From positions 23,685,233 to 23,749,232 of the forward strand of contig NC_052350.1 in the NCBI RefSeq assembly GCF_009727055.1: 64,000 nt of DNA, read 5' to 3'. Below the pieces are notes generated by a model that worked only from the letters and a program-made list of their open reading frames with translations, did no database searches and was not told the DNA's origin. A program made the translations under genes and the position numbers. The stretch comes from Benincasa hispida. Its lineage: Eukaryota > Streptophyta > Magnoliopsida > Cucurbitales > Cucurbitaceae. The stretch's first letter is position 1. The number at the start of each line of letters is the position of its first letter. Below, piece after piece: positions 12,333 to 23,047 of this stretch.

Positions 12333-14206
12333 TGAAGAATCTCATATCGTAGAGTTCCATGAGCGTGTTCAAATCGCTCCAATCTCATAGTGACTGAAAT
12401 ACAAATATATACATTCAACACATACAGTTATGCAAAAAAATCTTAATTAACGGCATGCTACGAACAAGATATACAACAAGGGAGAGAGTTCCATACCAGT
12501 TGAAGACAGTCTTCACACTTTGAAACTTCAACGCAGCGAAAAACCTCCACGAGATCTACCAACGCCCAGCAGCAGCGTCAACAATTGCAGCACGAACGAC
12601 CGCGAATACGAATGCCATGGGGACGACACCACCACTAAAGAGCCCCGGGTATTCTCGGAGTTAAAACCCAAAGGGTGGGCTTTAGTGAATTTGGTAGAGA
12701 AATGAGGAAACATGAATCGTATAGGCCATAAGCAAGTGGGAAGGAAGAATACGCTATCGCATAACAGATATGCTTATCATTTAGGAGGAGCTACACGATC
12801 GTGTAGGATTTACTAAACGATCATTTAGGAAAAGGTACACGATTGTTTAATAAATTCGGCACACTATACGATCATTTAGAGAAGCTATCCGATCGTATAG
12901 GCGACAGTGTGCGATTGTTTAGCCAAGGTGGACGATCTTTTAGGCAGAGAAGAGCTATCGTATAGTCTCTCGAAATGCTTAAGCGATCATTTTGATCAAC
13001 ACCAACGTGCTCTCACTTTTTTCTTTGGGCGATTGAACGACAGACCATTCAAAATAAAAACCATTTTCATTTTAACTCATGAGTTAAAATAACCGACATT
13101 GCCCCACTAAACCACGTCCGATTTTTGGCATAATTATCTTATAATTAACCAATTAATTAATAAATAAATATAATCATATTATATTTATATCATATAGTTT
13201 GATATCACATATCTGCTATAGTATTTTCTCCTCTACTTGATATAAATAATATTTATATCTAATTTCCTCCAAAATAATGTATCTCATACATTTAGTCAAT
13301 TATATCATATATAATTAACCAGTCCAATTATATCATATATAATCGAACTTCCTTTTGTCAATTTGAATATTTCAAATTAACCCAAATACTGGTTCTCGAC
13401 TTTATCCAAGCTACCCAGAGGACCTAATGGATCTGTGGCTCGAAACTCCAACGGCCTGTGAATAGCTAACTAAACTCTTTAATCACGAGATCCACCATCT
13501 GTTAACTGTCAGGCATTCCACTAAAGACCAACAACTGAACTCTTCTTACCACAAATATATTTATGTGTCCATCGGATATAACCAATCATGAGTACGATGA
13601 CCCTTCACAGATGCTCGTAAGTACAACTAAGCCAAATTACCGTTTTGCCACTCGCACCCATACAAATCAAAGGACCGCCCTCAATGGTAGGAGTTCGCAA
13701 CTCACTCAGGATTGAGGTCATGTTATCTATGGTCATCCTAGTGAGGTGAAGTCTCTGTCATGAACGGTGTTATATAACGAGACGTTAACACTTCGTGGTC
13801 AGGTCTTATACAAACTCTTTGTATAGGACGTTCCCTCTCGCATGTCCCCAACACGAATGATCAGGATCAGTCCATCTGTGACAAGTCACAACACTTGTGA
13901 CCATTCCACAAATCGGGTCGCGTCCGTACTGTTACCAGGATAAGGTTTCCCTCCTATATCCATATACTACAGACCATTTTGGTTATCACTTAAGACATGA
14001 TCCACTTGTATGTCACCACATAATGCTTGAGTCACATACAGATAACCAAGGATTTTATGTTTATTGGTTTATGTTAAAGCGAATAAAATAAGTAACTGAG
14101 CAAAAATACAAGATGTGAAGTAAATATCATATATTAACAATACAAGCGCTCGTACATTCTATTTGCAAACTACAGGACATGAGACTTTAGGGCATCAACC
14201 TCAACA
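12333..14206 (-). repeat. 5' LTR of inner Copia element (1,874 bp)
   Basis: Pairs with 4,569-6,707 and shares both ends. It is 265 bases shorter because of one internal deletion at about 13,650, where TTTGCC joins ACTCGCACCC. Confidence 0.9.
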
Positions 14207-14211
14207 GAGAT
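14207..14211. other. Target site duplication GAGAT, right copy
   Basis: Identical to 4,564-4,568. The outer element's pol frame resumes here. Confidence 0.9.
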
Positions 14212-15420
14212 GACTCTCAGGGTAGAAATGGGCGAGGTCGTCTCAACTATAGCAGTAGGGAGCACTAAGTCACTTTTTTATTCTAAATTCATATTGTTGG
14301 ACAGTTTGTACTTCATTCCAAACTTTAAAAGGAACTTGATTTCAATATCTTGTTTGCTAGAACATTCCTATAATATATCATTCATTGATAAAATGTTTGT
14401 CTCGAAAAATGGTGTTGAAATATGTTCAGCAACAAATGAAAGTAACTTATACATACTAAGGCCATTAGTATCTAAAACGCTTCATAATGTTGAAATGTTC
14501 AACACTACAACTAGCCAAAACAAAAGAAGGAAAGTTTCTCCAAAAGAAAACACTCATCTTTGGCATCTAAGACTAGGTGACATTAATCTCAATGGGATTG
14601 AGAGATTGGTTAAGAATGGACTTCTAAACGACAAAGAAAAAAAATTCTTTGCCGGTATGTGAGTTTTGTCTCGAAGAAAAAATGACAAAATAAACTTTAA
14701 CTGGAAAAGATTATAGAGCCAAAGAATCCTTGAACCTTATACATTTAGACCTTTGTGGTCCGATGAATGTTAAAGCAAGGGGTGGTTTTGAATACGTCGT
14801 CACTTTCACGGATGATTATTCTAGATATGGATACGTTTACCTAATGCAACTAAAAGGATAAAAAAAATTTCAATTAGATCCAGGTGGAGAATACATGGAT
14901 GTAGGATTCTAGAACTATATGATAGAACATGGAATCACATCTCAACTCTCAGTACTTAGTATACCTCAACAAAATAGTGTATCAGAAAGGAGAAATAGAA
15001 CCCTGTTAGACATTGTTCGTTCCATGATGAGTTATGCTTCTCTTCCCATCTCGTTCTAGGGTTATACAGTGGAGACTGAAACATACCTTTTGAATCAAGT
15101 TCGACTAAAGAGTGTTTCTGAAACACCTTTTGAGTTACAAATAGGTCATAAATGTAGTTTACAACATCTTTGGATTTAGGGGTGTCTAACACACGTGCTT
15201 GTGGCAAACCCAAAGAAATTGGAACCGCATTCAAAATTATGCCTATTTGTAGGCTATTCCAAGGAAACGAGAGATGGTTTGTTTTTTTATCCAAAAGAGA
15301 ATAAGGTATTTGTATTGAAAAACACAACCTTTTTTGGAGGAAGACCACATCAGAGAACATAAATCACGGAGTATGATTGTATTAAATGAACTCATTAAAG
15401 ACATTATTGAAACTTCAACG
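14207..15420 (+). pseudogene. Copia protease remainder and integrase, outer element
   Basis: Resumes the frame cut at 4,568. It includes IPNFKRNLISISCLLEH, then a GAG-pre-integrase part with THLWHLRLGDINLNGIERLV, a zinc-binding CEFCLEEKM, and the integrase core with GPMNVKARGGFEYV, FTDDYSRYGYVYLM, IPQQNSVSERRNRTL and YLLNQV. The normal Asn-Gly before VSERRNR reads Asn-Ser. Stops occur near 14,690, 14,861, 14,911 and 15,058. A block between YVYLMQ and FQLDPGGEY is missing compared with the inner copy. Confidence 0.85.
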
Positions 15421-15452
15421 ATAGTTGTTGAAGAAGGAAAAAATCTTAAAAT

Positions 15453-15960
15453 ATGAGGTTTGACGCTGCAGTCAAAACCTATGGCTTTAATCAAAATGTT
15501 GATGAACCTTGTGTTTATAGGAAGATCATTAATGGTTCAGTAGCAAGCTTGGTGTTGCATGGGGATGATATCCTACTCATTAGGAATGATGTAGGTGTTC
15601 TGACCAAAATTAAGGAATGGTTAGCTATTCAATTCCAAATGAAAGATTTGGGTGAAGTACAGTATGTTCTAGAGACCCACATCATAAGGGATTATAAGAA
15701 CAAAACACTAGTCTTGCTCAAGCATTGTATATTGACAAAATTCTTGTCAAGTATTCGATGTAGAATTCCAAGAAAGGTTTATTACCTTTTAGACATAGAA
15801 TTATTTTGCCTAAGGAATAGTGTCCTAAGACACCTCAAGAAGTTGAGGGGATGAGATAAATTCCTTATGCATCTGTGGTAGGTAGCCTTATGTATGCCAT
15901 GATGTGTACTAGGCCCAATATCTGCCATATAATGGGAGTGGTTAGTAGATATTAGTCCAA
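15453..15960 (+). pseudogene. Copia reverse transcriptase fragment, outer element
   Basis: The open frame at 15,453-15,854 holds NVDEPCVYRKI, a catalytic box reading LHGDDILLIRND (YVDD with Tyr changed to His, both aspartates kept) and FQMKDLGEVQYVL. The N-terminal half of the domain is deleted between 15,440 and 15,460, much as in the inner element. After 15,854 a shifted frame gives the Copia segment with YASVVGSLMYAMM and TRPNI. Confidence 0.8.
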
Positions 15961-16039
15961 TCCATGATTAGATTATTTGGCAACGGTTAAATCCATTCTC
16001 AAGTATCTTAGGAGAACGAGAAACTATACGTTTGTGTAT

Positions 16040-16485
16040 GATGTTAGGATTTGACCTTTACAGGATACACTGACTCTGATTTTCAGACTGATAAGAAATC
16101 CACAGTAGGATCAGTGTTCATTCTGAATGGAGGAGTTATAGCATGGCGTAGCATCAGGCAATGATGCATTGCAGATTCTACAATGAAGGCAGAATATGTA
16201 GCTACTTGTGATGCTACTAAGGAAGTTGTATGACTCAGACATTTTCTAGCAGATTTGGAAGTTGTTCCAAACATGACATTGCCTGTCACCCTTTATTATG
16301 ATAACGGTGGTGCAGTGGCAAACTCCAAGGAGCATCGTAGTCACAAACGAGGAAAGTATATAGAGCGTAAGTATCATCTCATTAGGGAGATTGTGCAACA
16401 GGGAGATGTGATTGTCACACAGATTGCCTCAAAGCACAACATTGCTGATCCATTTACAAAGGCTCTTAAAACTAAAGTTTTTTAG
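16040..16485 (+). pseudogene. Copia RNase H, outer element
   Basis: Reads GYTDSDFQTDKKSTVGSVF, then STMKAEYVATCDATKEVV, LPVTLYYDNGGAVANSKE and the family end NIADPFTKALKTKVF. The carboxylates of RNase H are visible in the TDSDF, KAEY and YDN segments. It is interrupted by single stops (near 16,162 and 16,231). This domain is lost in the inner element but largely kept here. Confidence 0.8.
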
Positions 16486-16535
16486 GGTCATTTGGAGAAC
16501 ATGGGTCTACAAGATATTGGTCACCTAATATAGGG

Positions 16536-16824
16536 CAAGTGGGAGATGTTGTTGGGTATATTATATGCCCTAGTTTATTGTATTGTATTTGATATTGTAC
16601 ATCTAACTTATGGTATTTGATACTGTATACTCTACTCATTGCATTGTATTTGATACTGTACATCCCACTCTCTTTAGGACAAGTGGGAGATTGTTGTTGG
16701 GTATATTATATGCCCTAGTTTATTGTACTGTATTTGATATTGTACATCCAACTTATGGTATTTGATACTGTATACCCCACTCATTGCATTGTATTTGATA
16801 ATGTACATCCCACTCTATTTAGGA
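16536..16824 (+). repeat. Two 145-bp tandem copies of the pre-LTR region
   Basis: The segment beginning CAAGTGGGAGAT and passing through TTATATGCCCTAG is present at 16,536-16,679 and again at 16,680-16,824. Each copy brings a polypurine-tract-like motif, and the third and functional-position motif is at 16,825. Confidence 0.85.
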
Positions 16825-16836
16825 CAAGCGGGAGAT
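16825..16836 (+). other. Polypurine tract of outer Copia element
   Basis: CAAGCGGGAGAT directly precedes the LTR start TGTTGGAGATG. Near-identical motifs lie 145 and 289 bases upstream. Confidence 0.75.
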
Positions 16837-18478
16837 TGTTGGAGATGATGTCTTAAATCTCATATGTCTTGTAGTTTGTAAATACAAATCACATATCTAA
16901 TAAAATAAAAGGTATTTTATTGATATTTAGACTGCATTAATTCCATCCAATAAACTAAGATCCAAGGTTATTTTATGAAACTTAAATATGTATGTGGAGA
17001 CATACAGGTGGATCATGTTTAAGTGTTAACCTAAATGGTCTATAGTAGATGGATAAGGCTGGGTACCTTATCCTTGTGACACTACGAATACGACCCACTT
17101 TGTAGATGTTACAATTGTTGTAAAGTGCTACAAATGATCAGATCCTAATCATTCGTGTGGAGACATGGGGTATTCTATATAAGGAGTTTGTATAAGATCG
17201 GACCACAAAATTAATAGTCTCTCTATATAACACCATTACTAGAAGAGATTTACATTTCACTAGGATGACCATAAGTGACTTGACCTTAATGTTGAGTAAG
17301 TTATGAACTCCTGTTTGTTAGGGCAATCCTTTCATTTGCATGGGTGAGAGTGGCCTTGTTAGCCGACTCAACAAGTCTACCATTTTGGGGATCTATCCAA
17401 GTAAGGAGTTGGGAATACAACTATACAAGATGAAATTCAATCATTCCCATCCTTAAGGAAAGTAGATAAATTGCTCCCTTAATAGCTGATTCTGGGTCTT
17501 GAACATTGAGGCCTCAACCTCTCACTAGCCCAAGAGGTGTTAGTTTATGGTTGAATTATAAACTATTTGTTCATTAGAGGAATCAGTTGTACTTAAGGAG
17601 TTAAAGGTAACTACAAGGGTAAAACGGTAATTTGACCCTGTTGTAGTTATGAGCGATTTGTGAAGGGTCCTATTGTTAGCTCACTAAAAGATAGAAAAGA
17701 AGAATGATTTGAATTGTTCAAGTCAATTATTAGGATAACATATTAATGAGATTAATATGATATGGTTAATTATAGATATGATCTATATAATTAAGAGAGA
17801 AATATTTGAATACGATTCAACTATTAAATTCTTATGAATTAGATTTATGAAGGATTAATTAATTAATTTTGAGAGGTGAATGCAAATAAACATGTGATGT
17901 TTTATTTATTACTTAATTAACTGTATATATATTAAATTAGACATAATATATATGGTTATTTAATTGGTATCATAATTAATTGAATAAATGTTATCTAATT
18001 AATTAGGCTTAAAGGTAAATTGGGAAAGACTTGAAGAAGGGGTAAGCCTTCTCTATATAAATATCTCTTTATGGCCAATTTGGGGGATGGAATTTTATTG
18101 TGAAAAACCCTAGCCTCCAATCTAGGTTTCCTTTCAAAAAATTTTCTCTCAGCCATTCTCTATTATTCTTCCTCCTCCAAGGTTATAGAGACCTCTCTTC
18201 TACTCTTGAATTCCTAGAGAATAATAAGGTTGCACTTGCGGTGGTATCCCTTATCCGTTAAAGAAATGTTCGTGAGAAGGCAGAGAGGAAAACGTGAAGA
18301 TTTCGAGATTTGACAAAAGTTTGTTGCTTTATCTCTTTGTTTCTTCTTTTAAAGCATGCTTCCTATAATGTTTATCCATCATTATTTCTTTTTTCTTTGT
18401 TGTTTTTGTTTCCTTAAAAACTGAAAAACAAAATGCAAGATGATATTACACTTCTGTGGGAATTCAATTTCCTTGACA
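16837..18478 (+). repeat. 3' LTR of outer Copia element (1,642 bp)
   Basis: Starts TGTTGGAGATG and ends CTTGACA. It matches the 5' LTR at 1-1,449 but lacks about 167 bases (5' LTR 495-661), with GGT at both deletion edges. A TATATAAATA box is at 18,054-18,063. Confidence 0.88.
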
Positions 18479-18513
18479 TATCTAGAACATGTTCTCTAAC
18501 AGAGGTTCCGTCT
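18479..18513 (-). pseudogene. 35-bp scrap of Copia gag, antisense
   Basis: On the minus strand the bases read as the gag stretch GTSVREHVL, matching the inner element's gag near 9,340-9,360. This suggests the outer element landed inside the gag of a still older, opposite-facing Copia element. The scrap is short, so confidence is limited. Confidence 0.5.
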
Positions 18514-20951
18514 TGTTAGGGTTGGTGCCCTAAATATGATAGCCTAAATGGTCTGTAGTAGATGGACTCGGTCCTACTATGACCGAGTCCTCTCTTCCAA
18601 GATCATACAGACCCCACAACTTCTGGATTTTGACACCGAAAATACCAAGGTAACCATTATGGTGATGTCTTCACTCAACTCGATTGGTTTTGAGGAGACG
18701 TTGGTCGTTCATTGTGTTCGTGCTGTTGATTGTGTTTGCACCGATCATTGTGTTCGAGCGTTGCTGTTCTTAGCCGCTTGGAGTATGTTCAAGGGAGTTT
18801 GAAGAATGGTTCTTCAAATGTGTGCATACTTTATCCCTTAATACTCTCTGTAAGTATGTTGTAATTTCTTGTTGTGCATGAACAATTAGTTTCTGTTCAT
18901 GGACTGTAATTATTTATGTTCAATTTCAAATGGAATTTGGAACGATTATTCCGCTACTCATAGAATTTGATTCATATAATTAAATTTTTTTAGTTTTTCT
19001 CTCAACCCACATACAGTGTGGGGAGTGGGATTTTGATTGTTTTTGTCTTTTCCTTCTTCTTATCTGGTTGATAAGAAAAACCAATAGAATACAAAAAAGG
19101 ACATAATAGTTCTAATCTTCATCTCATCTCATTTCTCTCAATTCCCTCTTCTAACAGAATATTTAACAAGAGACTTACATTTCACCAGATGATCATAGGT
19201 GACTTGACCTTAATTCTGAGTGAGTTGTGAACTCCTGCCTATGAGAACGATCCTTTGATTTTTATGGGTGAGAGTTTCCATATTCGCCAACTCAATAAGC
19301 CTACCATTTTGGGGATTCGTCTAATCGGGGAGCTGGGAACACAGCTACACAAGAAAGAATTCACCTATTCCCTTTAGTTAGGGTAAAATAATTGCTCCCT
19401 AAGGGCTAATTCTGGGGCTTGAACAATGAGGCACCTCACCTTCTCCTGGCCTGAGAGGGGTGTGGTCATAGTTGGACTATGACTAATTGTTAAAGGGATC
19501 AGTGGTACTTAAGAAGTTAAATGTAACTATAGGGGTAAAACGGTAATTTGACCCAGTTGTACTTACGAGCAATTTGTGAAGGGTCAATGCGCTATTGATT
19601 GGTTATATCCAATGAACACAGAAATATATCTATAATGCGAAGAGTTCAGCTGTCGGTCTTTAATGGAGTGATCGGCCATTAATGAATATTGATTAATTTG
19701 AATAAAAGAGTTTAATCAATTAATCTCGTATCATTGGAGCTTCAATCTATAGGTTCATAAGGTCCCCTCGTTAGCTCAATGAGAACTGATGAGAATCAAA
19801 TATGTGAATTGTTCATATTAATTAAATAATGTATAAGATACAATTAAATAATATATATTAATACATTATATAATTTTTTGAGAGAAATAAATATTTGAAT
19901 ATGATTCAAATATTAATTGTATGAATATGATTCATATAAAATCTATATGTTAAAAATTAATGTGAATATGATTCATATTAAATTTGTATAGTTTTATGAG
20001 AGAAATAAATATTTGAATATGATTCAAATATTAATTGTATGAATATGATTCATATAAAATCTATATGTTAAAAATTAATGTGAATATGATTCATATTAAA
20101 TTTGTATAGTTTTATGAGAGAAATAAATATTTGAATATAATTCAAATATTAATTATGTGAATATGATTCACATAGAAACTATATGTTATAATTAATATGA
20201 ATATGATTCATATTAAATTTATATAGTTTGTAAGATAAAATTAATATGAATATGATTCATATTAATACCTTAAGTTATTTGAGAGAATAATAAACTATAA
20301 TTAATGTTATATGTGATATAATATTAACTATAGATTATATGTTATATGTGATATAACATATAGTTTAAATATATATATTAAAGTGGTTAATGTATATATA
20401 TATATAATTCAAATTTAGAATTTGAATTTAATTCTTTGAAATTTAATAAATTAAAGGAAAGGGAGTTATAACTCCATCCTAAATCTCTTCTTCTCTCACG
20501 TAACAAAATGGGTGGAGAGAGAAAGTGCTCTCTCTCTCTTCTGGTTCTCCTTCTCTCTGCGTTTTTTGCAGAAGAGTTTGAACAGAAGATTTCTCTCAAT
20601 CATCTCCTTCCTTCTTCCCAACATTGAGTGCAAGCCCACACCTTTGCACGATTCTCATCCCTGAGAATAATGAGGAAGATCTCGTAGTGGTGTCTTTTTC
20701 ATCATTACCGCGTTGTGTTCGTGGGTGCCAGGTTTGTGAGATCAGAAGAAGCAGTTTTTGTTTGTGTTGTAGAGGGAAATAGGAAGATATAGATTTTCAA
20801 AGGTAGTTATTTATCCTTTCCCCTTTAATTGCATAGTAGATGCATGCTTAATAGTTTTTTTTACCTTGTGTTTTTGTCCTTTAATTATTGTTCTGTAAAA
20901 TCAAAATTGGGACACAATCTTTTCCACTGCGAGTATTCACCTACTCTTTCA
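18514..20951 (+). repeat. Rearranged LTR of the same Copia LTR superfamily
   Basis: Starts TGTTAGGGTTGGTGCCC like the family and ends with a family-type CCACTGCGAGTATTC followed by CTTTCA. The family-conserved body runs from about 19,157 (GAGACTTACATTTCACC) to 19,780. Between about 18,545 and 19,156 the expected ~150 bases are replaced by ~610 unrelated bases, possibly another element ending CTTCTAACA. No matching target duplication was found. The frame at 18,548-18,802 shows no recognisable domain. Confidence 0.55.
19880..20233 (+). repeat. Three tandem 118-bp repeats inside the LTR
   Basis: GAGAGAAATAAATATTTGAA recurs at 19,880, 19,998 and 20,116. Each unit contains several GAATATGATTCATAT-like near-palindromes. 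Related units lie in reverse orientation at about 59,280-59,650. Confidence 0.85.
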
Positions 20952-21160
20952 GTTTCAACTCTAATGATTCTAGCAAATTTGCAGACCCTTCTTCACACAT
21001 TAAAGCCCATAAACAAGGGACCAATTACAATAACTACATCTAAATTGAACGTAAAATTTGATGCCAAAATTGAAATACATCCACTACAGCCATCGCAACA
21101 TTCATCACATGAAATAGCACCCGCCAAGCGAAAATTGATGCAAATCGAGTGCTTAAATCA
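20952..21160. other. Unassigned sequence between LTRs
   Basis: About 210 bases that I cannot assign. A 117-codon open frame (20,829-21,182) runs through it but starts inside one LTR and ends inside the next, has no recognised motif, and is probably chance. Confidence 0.4.
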
Positions 21161-22960
21161 TGCAGAAGCAATCAGAAAATAAAGCATTCTAACTACATTA
21201 ATTTTGGAATCAAGCATACATGTTCATATCAAGAAATTAGGTTGTGAGAAATACAACCTTTGTAAATCTCCAAGTTGATGCAATCCCTTGCTTTAATCTG
21301 ATCACGAACTTGTCGTAGACTACTGCTAGAGTATTCCCTGCTATTCTTCAGCCTTATAATGGATTGTATGATCCAATTTGTGAGGAATTTGAAGAGAATT
21401 TTGAGATACTGAGAGTTCTGGTGTATGAAATTGAAAGAACAAATTCTTCTTCAAATTATCAATTTTGCATGAAGATTTTTCCAATCAAAATTTCTTCTCA
21501 TGGGAATTGAGGTGGTTTAATTAGTGGAAAAAGTGAGATTTTCTCACTAACACTAATTGAATTTCACAAGTTCAGTTTAAAATTGAATTTTAATAATTAA
21601 TTTTAAATAAAATTCATTTCCTTTTTTAAATAATTTTAAATAAAACTAATTGTAATAATTAATCAATCACTTTAATTAATAAAATTAATTTAATATCAAA
21701 TATTAAATTAATAACCAACACCAATCCCGAACATGAATTCCTATTCATGTGTACGATATTTAAATCATATTTAAATATTTTCAACTCTCCAATTTGTTTA
21801 ATTCAACAATTAAACTATATACAATTACGTCAATTATATCGCATATAATTCAATGCTTATTCTCTTAACTAAATTTGAACATTTCAAATTCTTGTCACAA
21901 TATCCTAAGGTTTAGTCTGATTTGAGCTAGTAGAGAGACCTAATGGACCTACAGATCATGAGATCCAACGATCCAAGATTAATCGACTAAACTCTTTAAC
22001 CTAATTAACCAACATTCGTTAACTATCGGGACACTCCACTAAAGCCTAGTAGTTGCACTCTCCTCACTGTAGATATATTTTTGTCCACTTGATTTAACCA
22101 TGATTAGTAAGTCGATCCTTCATAGGTTGTTCATAATTAGAGTTCGGTCAAAATTACTGTTTTACCCCTATAATTACATCTTACTTCTTAAGTCCCATTG
22201 ATCTCTAATGAACAATTGGTTTATGGTCCAATCACCAAATTGAGTCCTTCTAAGGCAATGAGAAGGTGTGGCCCCTTCTTCAAAATCCAGAGTCAGCACT
22301 TAAGAGAATAACCTATCTACTATCCTTAGAATCGGGTAGGAGCAAATTCTATCTTGCAGGACCATGTCCTCAGCTATCTACCCAGTCTTACCCCTAAAAT
22401 GGGAGGCTTATTGAGTCAGTGATGTTGAGCCACTCTCATCAATGCAAATTAAAGAATAATATCGAATAAACAGAAGTTCACAATTAGCTCAGGATTAAGA
22501 TCGAGTTACCTAGGTCATCGAATTGAAATAGTCAGTCTTAACAGTAAACAATGTTATAAAGTAAAAGTGACTATTTTGTGGTCCGGTCTTATGCAATCTC
22601 ATTGCATAGGATGCCTCCACTCGCATATCTCTACATGAACGATTTAGGATCACATCATTTGTATCAAATAAAAAGTGGGTCACATCCATAGTGTCCCCAC
22701 GATAAGGTACCCAACCTAATCCCTATATTATAGATCTTTTTGGCTATTACTTGAACTTGATCCACTTTTATGTCTCCACATAAAGATCAAGTATTCATGC
22801 TATAGCCAGGGATTCTAAGTTTATTCGTTTTTAAGTCAAAAGGTGCAATTCACATATTCAATAAAATCTTTACTGAATAAACCTAAATAACATCTTTATT
22901 GCAAAAATAAAATGTGTTTAATGTTTATAAACCACGAGTTTTAGGATATACAACTCAACA
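21161..22960 (-). repeat. Solo-type Copia LTR (about 1.8 kb)
   Basis: In its own sense it begins TGTTGAGTTGTATATCC and ends near CTTCTGCA. The conserved family body lies at 21,930-22,830. No internal region is attached. The five bases on each side (AATCA and TTTTG) do not match, so one boundary may be wrong or the copy was rearranged. It belongs with the subfamily at 29,430-31,291 and 60,753 onward. Confidence 0.65.
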
Positions 22961-23047
22961 TTTTGTCCGTACCTTGAAAGAAAATTCTTTTGATTGGTAT
23001 TTTGATCTAGAGTCGAAAGTGATTGATAGTTGGCAACAGTTGGAAAG
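22961..23047 (+). pseudogene. Ty3-gypsy gag fragment
   Basis: The plus-strand frame reads ENSFDWYFDLESKVIDSW. This is the typical middle of a plant gypsy Retrotrans_gag domain. Only about 85 bases remain, between an LTR on the left and another repeat on the right. Confidence 0.65.

Larger units (their letters stand above)
4569..14206 (-). mobile_element. Ty1-copia LTR retrotransposon, inner element (9,638 bp), non-autonomous
   Basis: A complete insertion with two LTRs, primer site, leader, gag, protease, integrase, parts of reverse transcriptase, polypurine tract and perfect 5-bp duplications. In its own sense the LTRs begin TGTTGAGGTTGATGCCC and end in TTCTTCA. Gag and leader resemble the outer element, so the two are from related families. 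Most of the reverse transcriptase palm and almost all of RNase H are deleted, and there are frameshifts, so it could have moved only with help. Confidence 0.92.
1..18478 (+). mobile_element. Ty1-copia LTR retrotransposon, outer element, degenerate and split
   Basis: Parts are in Copia order: LTR, tRNA-iMet-type primer site, long leader, gag, protease, integrase, reverse transcriptase, RNase H, polypurine tract, LTR. Position 1 aligns with 17,172 in the 3' LTR, so about 335 bases of the 5' LTR lie outside the window. The element is interrupted at 4,568/14,207 by a second Copia element. The flanking coding frame resumes exactly across the duplicated GAGAT, so this element was present first. Many stops and frameshifts show it is dead. 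Confidence 0.9.

Noticed and set aside
18548..18802. 84-codon frame with several Cys residues
   Set aside because: The Cys residues come from repeated TGTGTTCG words; no zinc-finger spacing and no homology recognised.
20829..21182. 117-codon plus-strand open frame
   Set aside because: Starts in one LTR and ends in another, has no recognisable domain, and has no supporting neighbours.
21161..22960. Reading this as a fully proven solo LTR
   Set aside because: Flanking bases AATCA and TTTTG do not match, so it is listed only as solo-type with moderate confidence.
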